Below are positions 6,165 through 12,479 of a stretch of DNA of 15,783 nucleotides, in pieces. The stretch covers positions 1 through 15,783 of the forward strand of contig SAAR01000040.1 in NCBI GenBank assembly GCA_009916335.1, written 5' to 3'. Below the pieces are notes generated by a model. That model had not been told where the DNA came from. It saw nothing but the letters and a program-made list of their open reading frames with translations, and searched no databases. Each line of letters starts with the position of its first letter. Within the stretch, counting starts at the first letter, position 1. Source of the stretch: Erysipelotrichia bacterium (GTDB lineage: Bacteria > Bacillota_I > Bacilli_A > Erysipelotrichales > Erysipelotrichaceae). The position numbers were made by a program, and so were the translations under genes.

Positions 6165-7934
6165 ATGAAAGTAAATAGAATAAAGAAAACAGTCTTAGGA
6201 TTAGTAGTGGCATCAACAGCGTTAATGCCAATGGCTATATCTGCTAATGATGACACAGAAAAAACAAATCAAAAAGAAGAAAGTGTTTATGTTGTGAGTG
6301 ATGCGTTTGGGAAACAACAGCAAGTAGTTGTTTCAGGTTGGTTAAAAAATAATACAAAAGCAGCACAGTTAATTGATGAATGCAATTTAAGTGATGTTGT
6401 CAATGTAAAAGGAAAACAGAAGGTTACAACAAGTAATGGTGTTAATACATGGCAAGCAAAAGGAAACGATATTTACTATCAAGGAAGTGCAACCACACAA
6501 GTGCCTGTTGGATTAAATGTTACTTATACATTAGATGGTAAAGAGATGAATGCAAAAGATATGTTAAATAAGAGTGGAGAAGTGGAAATCAAAGTTTCTT
6601 ACTACAACCAGACAAAAGTGAATTATAAAGGGAATGAATACACAGTACCAATGCTTATGGCAACAGGAATGGTCTTAGATGGGAATAAATTTAGTAATGT
6701 GAGTATTGATAATGGAAAGATTATCAATGATGGTTCTCGTTATTTAGTTGCTGGCTTCGGTGTTACTGGGTTAAACGAAAGTTTAGGGTTAAAGAAAGAA
6801 ATTATTCCGACTTCCTTTACGTTACATGCAACCGTAAAGAAATTTACAACTTCTGAAATGATTACTTATGCTGGGAATGATATGCTCAACGAATTAGATT
6901 TAAGTCATGTATCTACCCTTGATGAGTTATTAGGTGCGATCAATCAATTAGGCAATGCTTCTACACAATTAGTAGATGGTTCAAGTAAGTTGGCAGATGG
7001 AGTGGCTACGTTAGCAAATAAATCAACTTCGCTAGTGAGTGGTGTAAGTGAATTAGATCGTGGAGCAAATACATTAACTAATGGATTAACTTCTTTAACA
7101 AATGGGTTAGAAAGTGCGAAACAAGGGAGTGAACAATTGGTTAATGGTTTAACAAAGGTCAGTGGTGGAATCGATCAATTGATGCAATCAAGAGCAATGG
7201 TTGCCAAAGGACTTAATGATTTAGCAACAGGTATGGATAAAGCAAATCAAGCGTTAGCACAATCTGTTCAGTATAATCAATTAGTTAATCAGTATTTACA
7301 AGGTTTACAAGTAAGTATGGGACAAGTGATGAGTGAGGAACAAAAGGCACAGTTGGCACAAGTGATACAAGCAAATCAAGGTAGTATTGCTTATCAGCAA
7401 GCAGTGCAAACAACACTAAGTGATGCACAAAGTGAAAATACATTACGAAATGGTGTCGCAAAATTGCAAGCTGCAATGGCTGAAAGTGGAGAAAATACAT
7501 TTGGTAATGGATTAGCAACACTAAAAGCGGCACTTACTATGACAGCACAAACAAGTGGACAATCTGGCTTGATTGAAGGAATGCAAACATTACAAGCAGG
7601 AATTGACAGTGCCTATGCTGGAAGTACACAATTAACACAAGGAGCAAGTGCTTTAAGTAAAGGAACATCGATATTAAATCATGCAAGTGGTGAATTAGTT
7701 GGTGGCATCAATGAATTAAATAGTGGAGCACAGACATTAAAGAATGGAATGGCAGAATTTAATACAACAGGGATTCAAAAATTAGTGTCCGTATTCAATG
7801 GTGATGTTAAAGCGTTAACTTCTCAATTAAATAATGTATTAAATGCAGGAAAACAATACCAATCATTTAGTGGTTTAAGTGAAGATATGAATGGTAGTGT
7901 AAAATTCATTATAAAAACAGCAGGTATTGAATAA
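6165..7934 (+). CDS. Secreted X-X-X-Leu-X-X-Gly heptad-repeat protein, partner of the MmpL transporter
   Basis: The start at 6165 follows AGGAGAG (6154-6160) and lies one base after the MmpL stop. The 589-residue product has a signal peptide (MKVNRIKK, hydrophobic core, likely cleavage after AISA, residue 27) and no later membrane helix. Residues about 35-255 form a beta-rich region (for example GLNVTYTLDGKEM). Two coiled blocks then show a Leu/Gly heptad: residues about 262-335 (QLVDGSSKLADGVATL, LTNGLTSLTNGLES) and about 445-541 (LTQGASALSKG, ELNSGAQTLKNGMAEF), separated by a Gln/Ala-rich helical stretch. This pattern is the repeat found in YhgE/Pip-type proteins and in long-loop MmpL proteins. 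The end (GSVKFIIKTAGIE) resembles that of homologues, so the gene looks complete. Role inferred: an external adaptor or stalk of the transporter. Confidence 0.8.
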   Translation: MKVNRIKKTVLGLVVASTALMPMAISANDDTEKTNQKEESVYVVSDAFGKQQQVVVSGWLKNNTKAAQLIDECNLSDVVNVKGKQKVTTSNGVNTWQAKGNDIYYQGSATTQVPVGLNVTYTLDGKEMNAKDMLNKSGEVEIKVSYYNQTKVNYKGNEYTVPMLMATGMVLDGNKFSNVSIDNGKIINDGSRYLVAGFGVTGLNESLGLKKEIIPTSFTLHATVKKFTTSEMITYAGNDMLNELDLSHVSTLDELLGAINQLGNASTQLVDGSSKLADGVATLANKSTSLVSGVSELDRGANTLTNGLTSLTNGLESAKQGSEQLVNGLTKVSGGIDQLMQSRAMVAKGLNDLATGMDKANQALAQSVQYNQLVNQYLQGLQVSMGQVMSEEQKAQLAQVIQANQGSIAYQQAVQTTLSDAQSENTLRNGVAKLQAAMAESGENTFGNGLATLKAALTMTAQTSGQSGLIEGMQTLQAGIDSAYAGSTQLTQGASALSKGTSILNHASGELVGGINELNSGAQTLKNGMAEFNTTGIQKLVSVFNGDVKALTSQLNNVLNAGKQYQSFSGLSEDMNGSVKFIIKTAGIE

Positions 7935-7986
7935 TAAATATTCTTAAAACACATGATTTAAGAAAGGCAACAGATTGAGTATAGAA

Positions 7987-8015
7987 AAACACCACGAATA
8001 AGATTCGTGGTGTTT
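7987..8015 (+). terminator. Terminator of the MmpL operon
   Basis: AAACACCACGAAT (7987-7999) and ATTCGTGGTGTTT (8003-8015) give a perfect 13-bp stem with a 3-base loop. The downstream tract is only TTTCTTCC, but the A-rich left flank makes it usable on both strands. It starts 52 bases after the stop codon. Confidence 0.85.
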
Positions 8016-8097
8016 CTTCCGCACTCAGTGCCATTTACATGTATATTATATGCAAGAAAGAAAAAAAATAGCAACGTAAAAATAAAAATGTTACGCA

Positions 8098-8126
8098 TTG
8101 TATCAATGATTAAAGGGTGTTATACT
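8098..8126 (+). promoter_or_regulatory. Sigma-A-type promoter upstream of the GNAT gene
   Basis: -35 TTGTAT (8098-8103), 17-base spacer and -10 TATACT (8121-8126) preceded by TGT, an extended -10. Transcription would begin near 8133. That leaves a leader of about 165 bases before the acetyltransferase start at 8297, with a small open frame and a hairpin inside it. Apart from these and the upstream terminator, I see nothing else in the gene gap 7935-8296. Confidence 0.6.
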
Positions 8127-8141
8127 AACTGTATAAAAGTG

Positions 8142-8200
8142 AGGTGGTTATGATGAAAATAAGAAACAAACAACCAATACAATTAGAAATCATACCACCT
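8142..8200 (+). promoter_or_regulatory. Leader hairpin that covers a ribosome-binding site
   Basis: AGGTGGTTATGAT (8142-8154) pairs with ATCATACCACCT (8189-8200): 12 pairs with one bulged T, closing a 34-base loop. The left arm contains the ribosome site AGGTGG and the start codons at 8150/8153. The structure could hide them in the transcript from the promoter at 8098-8126. The repeat also places AGGTGG before an ATG on the other strand, so a DNA-level operator is an alternative reading. Confidence 0.4.
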
Positions 8201-8212
8201 GCGACAATATAG
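8153..8212 (+). CDS. Possible 19-residue leader peptide
   Basis: GAGGTGG (8141-8147) lies 5 bases before ATG 8153 (a second in-frame ATG is at 8150). The frame ends at TAG 8210-8212 and gives a basic start MKIRNKQ and the end LEIIPPATI. It follows a good promoter by about 20 bases and precedes the acetyltransferase start by 84 bases. It has no recognisable family. It could be a regulatory leader peptide, a remnant of a longer gene, or chance. Confidence 0.25.
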   Translation: MKIRNKQPIQLEIIPPATI

Positions 8213-8296
8213 TAATCTTTATTTTGTTTTGAAGTGTATTTCTGATTTGATTGGGGATACATTTTTTTTATTGCAAGCAGGTGAGAATGGAGAAAG

Positions 8297-9148
8297 ATGA
8301 TTATAAAAAAAGTAGAAACAGAAAAAGAAGTAATGATGATGTGTGCAATGAAAGCGAGCAGCAATGCACAAAATGAGGCAATTAAACAAATGTATCAAGA
8401 GGGAGCATTATGTTTTGAAGATTGTTTTATTGCGATTGAACAAGAAAAAGTAGTGGCTAGAGCAATCATGTTAGAAACCTTTCTAGGTTTCTATACGGTA
8501 GAAAAGATTCCTTTAAAGCAGGCTATTTTATTTGTCGAATATGTTTTACAAACATGTGGCAAAAAAGAAATCTTAACACATTTATATGCAGATAAGACAT
8601 ATTATGCATTGGTAGAAAAAAGCCTTGTCGCTACAGGATTTACGCTATTTCAAGAAAAGGAAAGTTTTGTTTGTAAAGTAAAAAAGCTATCATGCAAATT
8701 AACGAGTAAAGATGGAAATGAAATAGAAAAAGCAGTGTTTGTGGCTATGATTAAGCAAGTTTTAAAAGAGCAAAAAGATCGTGGAATATATGAAGATGTA
8801 AAACAAATGGGGGTAGAACAAGCTTCGTTAATGTTGTATGGAGAGAGTTGTCCATCTTTTTATCTAGCAGGTTTTCATAATGATGAAATGATCGGATTTG
8901 TGATACTAACCCAATTATCTAATAAAATAGCAGGGATTCAATATATTGGTGTTTTACCAGAGTATAGAGGGCATGCGTATAGCTGTGAATTATTGAAATT
9001 AGCAACTAATTTAGCCGATCAATATGGTTATGAAGAAATGATTGCTGATGTAGATGTAGAGAATACAGCGATGTTAAATAATGTGTTACAGGCAGGCTAT
9101 TATAAAAGTTGTAATATGAAAGCATTCGTCTACAAACAATCTTTATGA
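8297..9148 (+). CDS. GNAT family N-acetyltransferase
   Basis: The start at 8297 has GGAG (8289-8292) close upstream and a second purine-rich site AGGTGAG (8279-8285). The 283-residue protein has two halves. The C-terminal half carries a good GNAT core. FYLAGFHNDEMIGFVILTQL forms strands 3-4 and IQYIGVLPEYRGHAYSCELL contains the acetyl-CoA pyrophosphate loop (Arg-Gly-His-Ala at about residues 222-226). DVENTAMLNNVLQAGYYKS is the typical Asn-containing strand/helix near the end. The N-terminal half (residues 1-135) has GNAT-like length and strand order (CFIAIEQEKVVARAIML) but no acetyl-CoA loop, suggesting a tandem GNAT with a degenerate first domain. It would transfer an acetyl group from acetyl-CoA to an amine; the substrate is unknown. 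Confidence 0.82.
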   Translation: MIIKKVETEKEVMMMCAMKASSNAQNEAIKQMYQEGALCFEDCFIAIEQEKVVARAIMLETFLGFYTVEKIPLKQAILFVEYVLQTCGKKEILTHLYADKTYYALVEKSLVATGFTLFQEKESFVCKVKKLSCKLTSKDGNEIEKAVFVAMIKQVLKEQKDRGIYEDVKQMGVEQASLMLYGESCPSFYLAGFHNDEMIGFVILTQLSNKIAGIQYIGVLPEYRGHAYSCELLKLATNLADQYGYEEMIADVDVENTAMLNNVLQAGYYKSCNMKAFVYKQSL

Positions 9149-9154
9149 AAAAAG

Positions 9155-9163
9155 TGTTACAAT
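9155..9163 (+). promoter_or_regulatory. Extended -10 before the aldo/keto reductase gene
   Basis: TGT precedes TACAAT (9158-9163), 22 bases ahead of the start codon. No good -35 is present, as expected if the extended -10 carries recognition. Transcription would start near 9170, leaving a very short leader with the ribosome site at 9172-9177. Confidence 0.35.
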
Positions 9164-9185
9164 GAATACAAGTGAGGTAACAACG

Positions 9186-10112
9186 ATGAAATATATACAA
9201 TTAAATGAACAATTAAACGTATCGAGATTAGTATTTGGCTGTATGCGTATTGCTGACATGAGTGTTGATGAGTTAGCTGCATTAGTAAAAAGTGCATTAG
9301 ATGCAGGAGTTAACTTTTTCGACCATGCGGATATTTATGGTGGTGGAAAGTCAGAAAAATTATTTGGGGAAGTATTAAAGTTATATCCTCAATATCGTAA
9401 ACAGATGATCATTCAAACAAAATGTGCGATTCGTAGAGGGAAAGTTGGTTATTTTGATTTTAGTAAAGAGCATATTATAAATAGTGTAAATCAAAGTATT
9501 GAGCGTATGCATTGTGAGTATATTGATGTATTACTATTACATCGCCCTGATACATTGATGGAATTTGAAGAAGTAGCACAAGCATTTAATGAGTTAGAGA
9601 AAAGTGGCAAAGTGAAGTATTTTGGTGTGTCTAATATGAATAGTATGCAGATGGAAATGTTGCAAAAACATGTTAAGCAAAAATTATTGTTTAATCAATT
9701 GCAGTTTAGTCCTATTCATAGTGGAATGATTACTAATGGTTTGTTTGCGAATATGAAGGAAGCACAAGCGATTGATCATGATGGGAATATTTTAGAGTAT
9801 TGCCGTTTAAAAGAGGTAACAATTCAAGCGTGGTCAATTATGCAGGCATCATGGGAAGAAGGAACTTTTTTAGATCACCCTGATTATGTGGAATTTAATG
9901 CATGTTTACAAGGATATGCTAATCGTTTCCATGTATCTAAATCAGCCATTGTTGTGGCATGGATATTACGCCACCCAGCGAATATGCAAGCAATCTTTGG
10001 TACCACACAAATTGCCCATCTAAAAGAAATGGTTGCAGGTTGTGATATTGAATTAAGTAGAGAAGATTGGTATGAAATTTATACTAAAGCAATCGGTAGG
10101 TTGTTGCCTTAA
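9186..10112 (+). CDS. Aldo/keto reductase (YdhF/YcsN-like)
   Basis: The ATG at 9186 follows GTGAGG (9172-9177) by 8 bases; the ATG at 9162 has no ribosome site and overlaps the extended -10. The 308-residue cytoplasmic protein has the whole TIM-barrel AKR pattern. The catalytic tetrad is visible: Asp46 and Tyr51 in FDHADIYGGG, Lys79 in IQTKCAIRRG and His119 in VLLLHRPD. Further conserved stretches are SGKVKYFGVSNMNSMQM and the NADPH-site end IFGTTQIAHLKEM. The sequence QLQFSPIHSGMITNG and the order of motifs resemble E. coli YdhF and B. subtilis YcsN. It should reduce carbonyls with NADPH; the physiological substrate is unknown. It has its own weak promoter and a terminator directly after it, so it is probably a single-gene unit. 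Confidence 0.9.
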   Translation: MKYIQLNEQLNVSRLVFGCMRIADMSVDELAALVKSALDAGVNFFDHADIYGGGKSEKLFGEVLKLYPQYRKQMIIQTKCAIRRGKVGYFDFSKEHIINSVNQSIERMHCEYIDVLLLHRPDTLMEFEEVAQAFNELEKSGKVKYFGVSNMNSMQMEMLQKHVKQKLLFNQLQFSPIHSGMITNGLFANMKEAQAIDHDGNILEYCRLKEVTIQAWSIMQASWEEGTFLDHPDYVEFNACLQGYANRFHVSKSAIVVAWILRHPANMQAIFGTTQIAHLKEMVAGCDIELSREDWYEIYTKAIGRLLP

Positions 10113-10126
10113 AATAAATATATGTA

Positions 10127-10159
10127 AAACAAGAGAAGTGAACAGCTTCTTTTGTTTTT
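10127..10159 (+). terminator. Terminator of the aldo/keto reductase gene
   Basis: AAACAAGAGAAG (10127-10138) pairs with CTTCTTTTGTTT (10146-10157) over 12 positions, one of them a G-U pair, around a 7-base loop. It is followed by TT and is A-rich upstream, 15 bases after the stop codon. Confidence 0.75.
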
Positions 10160-10220
10160 GCCTATCCATTTATTTGTCAATTACATAGTATGCAATAGAT
10201 GGGAGGGTGTAGTTAAAGCA

Positions 10221-10955
10221 ATGAGAAGAAAAGGAAAACTGATTAGTATTTTTATGCTTACTTTCTTGCTTTTACAAAGCATGTTAATGATTAATGCGAA
10301 AGAAGAAGATGGTGATAATCAATATCAAGTATATTCACAAGCAATCACACCACAGCAACAAGGCGTTTATTTACAGGATATGAAGCAAAAAAAGAGCATG
10401 CTAATGTATTGTATTTCGAATGAACGAATAGCACCACTAAGTACAGAGAAGAATCGCTCATTAATTCCTTATGTAGCGAAATCATTTAATGATGATAGGG
10501 GGTATCAGGCACTTTTATATGTTGGCTATCCACACAATCAAACAAACCTACAGGAAGAATATGGGTTAGATGATGGGAGTGCTTATAAAGAAACACAAGC
10601 AGCCTTGTGGACATTGCAGAATGCAGAGGGATCTATCTATACACAATATCAAAAACCATTTCCTAGTTATTATATCGCATTATTAAATTATGCAAGTACA
10701 CATATAAATGAGCAATATTTAGGATATACATTAAAGTATTATGAAAGTGTAAATCAAGAGATTGCTTATCAACATTTAATTACCTTGCAAAAACAAGAAG
10801 ATGATAACATAGAAAAGCAAGTGCAAACAGAAGATAAAGAGCCATCATCATCTCTTGATTCTTTATTCTTTTATTTGTTTATTGCGTTTGCTATTTTAGC
10901 AATGGTGGTAGTCATTGTATATTGTGTATATCGTAGTAAAAAATGTCGATATTAA
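10221..10955 (+). CDS. Small thioester-domain (TED) surface protein with C-terminal membrane anchor
   Basis: The ATG at 10221 follows GGGAGGG (10201-10207) by 13 bases, rather far, but it places a clean signal peptide first (MRRKGK, hydrophobic core, likely cleavage after INA, residue 26). The 244-residue product contains a thioester domain. MYCISN carries Cys64 and TQAALW carries Gln126, the pair that forms the internal Cys-Gln thioester in Gram-positive adhesins. GYQALLYVGYPHN between them is also typical. Such domains attach covalently to host or surface amines. After residue 185 a Gln/Glu/Lys-rich linker leads to one membrane helix (about 215-237) and a basic tail (YRSKKCRY). There is no LPXTG motif, so the anchor is the helix, not sortase. 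It is unusually small, one domain and no stalk. It is bounded by terminators on both sides. Confidence 0.8.
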   Translation: MRRKGKLISIFMLTFLLLQSMLMINAKEEDGDNQYQVYSQAITPQQQGVYLQDMKQKKSMLMYCISNERIAPLSTEKNRSLIPYVAKSFNDDRGYQALLYVGYPHNQTNLQEEYGLDDGSAYKETQAALWTLQNAEGSIYTQYQKPFPSYYIALLNYASTHINEQYLGYTLKYYESVNQEIAYQHLITLQKQEDDNIEKQVQTEDKEPSSSLDSLFFYLFIAFAILAMVVVIVYCVYRSKKCRY

Positions 10956-10959
10956 AAAA

Positions 10960-10996
10960 CATACCCCACTAGTCATAGGGGTATGCATTTTTATTT
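10960..10996. terminator. Bidirectional terminator between convergent genes
   Basis: CATACCCC (10960-10967) and GGGGTATG (10978-10985) form an 8-bp GC-rich stem with a 10-base loop. CATTTTTATTT follows on the plus strand. TTTTTT follows on the minus strand (complement of 10954-10959). It ends both the TED gene and the FAD dehydrogenase gene, whose last codons overlap the plus-strand T-tract. Confidence 0.88.
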
Positions 10997-12361
10997 ATCT
11001 TCTAATATTTTTCTAGCCACATATACACCACTTGCACTTGCATGAGATAGGGAATGTGTTACACCACTACAATCACCAATTACATACAAGCCTTTGTGTT
11101 TTGTTTCTAAATGATGATCGACTTCTACTTGTAAGTTGTAGAATTTGACTTCTACACCATACAATAAGGTATCATCGCTTGCCATTCCTGGAGCAATTTT
11201 ATCTAATGCATAGATCATTTCAATAATATCGTCCATCTGTCTTTTAGGAATCACAAGGCTTAAATCCCCTGGTGTTGCATCATAAGTAGGGGTTAGAAAA
11301 CTACCTTCGATTCTTGAAGGAGTACTTCTTTGTCCTCGGATTAAATCACCAAAACGTTGTACAATGATTCCCCCACCTAGCATATTGGATAAACGAGCAA
11401 TACTTTCTCCATATTCGTTGCTGTTTTTAAATGGATCCGTAAAATGCATAGAAACCAATAAAGCGAAGTTTGTGTTTTCAGTAAAGCGTTCTTTATCTTC
11501 ATAGGAGTGTCCGTTGACAGTAATAATACCATTTGTATTCTCACTAACGACAACACCTTTTGGGTTCATACAGAAAGTTCTAACTAAATCTTGAAATTTT
11601 TCTGTACGATAAACAATTTTACTTTCGTATACTTCCTCAGTGATATGCTCGAAAATAGCAGCAGGTATTTCTACTCGTACACCAATATCTACACGATTGC
11701 TTTTTGTTTCAATTTGTAAATTATCACAAATGTCCTGCATCCATTTACTACCACTTCTACCCGTAGAAATAATGACTTTTTCACCATAGAATGTTTCATT
11801 AGCACTTTTGACTACATAACCATCATCTTCTTTATCAATTGCATCGACATGCGTCATAAACTGAAAATGTACCTTTTCTTTTAATTCGTTATAAAGGTTT
11901 TCTAAGATTACATAGTTAATGTCTGTTCCTAAATGGCGTACACTGGCATCTAATAAATGCAGATCGTTTTGTAGACATTTCTTTTTTAATTCAGAATTGG
12001 CAGTAGAAAACTTTCTAGCATTTTTACCACCATATGCAACGTTTACTTCATCAATGTAATTCATTAAATCGAGGGCTTCTTTTTTTCCTACATATTCATA
12101 TAGGTTTCCCCCAAATTCATTAGTAATATTGTATTTTCCATCGGAAAAAGCACCAGCACCACCAAAACCATTCATAATGGCACAAGGTTTACAATTGATA
12201 CATGAAGTGATTTTTTTACCATCAATTGGACATTTTCTTTTTTCTAAAGGATTTCCTGCTTCTAAAACAAGAACCTTTAATTGTTTGTTTTCTTTTGTTA
12301 GTTCATAGGCTGAGAAGATTCCTCCAGGTCCAGCACCAACGATTATTACATCATATTTCAT
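10991..12361 (-). CDS. FAD-dependent dehydrogenase, COG2509-type, with a four-cysteine motif
   Basis: The start at 12361 (minus strand) follows GGTGAG; an upstream in-frame ATG at 12409 would overlap the promoter. The 456-residue protein opens with a FAD/NAD Rossmann motif (VIIVGAGPGG, residues 7-14). Next is a cysteine motif, C44-x9-C54-x2-C57-x2-C60, leading into GFGGAGAFSDGKYN, the signature stretch of the uncharacterised FAD-dependent dehydrogenases of COG2509. A second dinucleotide-like segment GEKVIISTGRSG follows in the middle. The C-terminal FAD motif is GLYVIGDCSGVTHSLSHA. The cysteines might bind iron-sulfur or zinc, which is inference. Length is normal for the family. Reaction and substrate are unknown. 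It is transcribed alone, convergent with the TED gene and divergent from mnmE. Confidence 0.85.
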   Translation of the reverse strand: MKYDVIIVGAGPGGIFSAYELTKENKQLKVLVLEAGNPLEKRKCPIDGKKITSCINCKPCAIMNGFGGAGAFSDGKYNITNEFGGNLYEYVGKKEALDLMNYIDEVNVAYGGKNARKFSTANSELKKKCLQNDLHLLDASVRHLGTDINYVILENLYNELKEKVHFQFMTHVDAIDKEDDGYVVKSANETFYGEKVIISTGRSGSKWMQDICDNLQIETKSNRVDIGVRVEIPAAIFEHITEEVYESKIVYRTEKFQDLVRTFCMNPKGVVVSENTNGIITVNGHSYEDKERFTENTNFALLVSMHFTDPFKNSNEYGESIARLSNMLGGGIIVQRFGDLIRGQRSTPSRIEGSFLTPTYDATPGDLSLVIPKRQMDDIIEMIYALDKIAPGMASDDTLLYGVEVKFYNLQVEVDHHLETKHKGLYVIGDCSGVTHSLSHASASGVYVARKILEDK

Positions 12362-12381
12362 ACTCTCACCGTCCTTACGAA

Positions 12382-12409
12382 AGTATACGCTATTAAAAAG
12401 ATAATACAA
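12382..12409 (-). promoter_or_regulatory. Promoter of the FAD dehydrogenase gene
   Basis: On the minus strand, -35 TTGTAT (12404-12409), a 16-base spacer and -10 TATACT (12382-12387), 20 bases ahead of the start codon. The -35 lies inside a 16-base inverted repeat (12401-12416). Confidence 0.6.
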
Positions 12410-12416
12410 GTATTAT
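12401..12416. promoter_or_regulatory. Inverted repeat, possible operator
   Basis: ATAATAC AA GTATTAT is a perfect 7-base dyad with a 2-base centre. It covers the -35 of the minus-strand promoter and lies 20 bases upstream of the mnmE -10. A repressor bound here could shut off the FAD dehydrogenase gene. In AT-rich DNA such dyads also arise by chance. Confidence 0.35.
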
Positions 12417-12432
12417 TTATCTTTTTTATCTA

Positions 12433-12441
12433 TGGTATAAT
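12433..12441 (+). promoter_or_regulatory. Extended -10 promoter of mnmE
   Basis: TGG plus TATAAT (12436-12441) forms a consensus extended -10, 38 bases before the start codon. No clear -35 is seen at 16-18 bases. Ribosome site AGAAAGGA follows at 12463-12470. Confidence 0.5.
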
Positions 12442-12479
12442 AATAGAAAATAATTTTAATCAAGAAAGGAAATTTATGT

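Noticed and set aside
6950..7800. DNA tandem repeats in the heptad-repeat gene
   Set aside because: The periodicity is at the protein level (Leu/Gly heptads). The nucleotide copies differ too much to be a tandem repeat array.
8208..8299. Second open frame downstream of the tiny leader frame, considered as the rest of a frameshifted gene
   Set aside because: It has no start, stops at the GNAT start codon, and neither part matches a family, so a frameshifted gene cannot be supported.
8125..8364. Minus-strand hydrophobic frame of about 79 codons, considered as a type I toxin or small membrane protein
   Set aside because: It overlaps the start of the GNAT gene and has no ribosome site at its longer starts. 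Only the internal ATG near the dyad has AGGTGG, one base away, which is too close.
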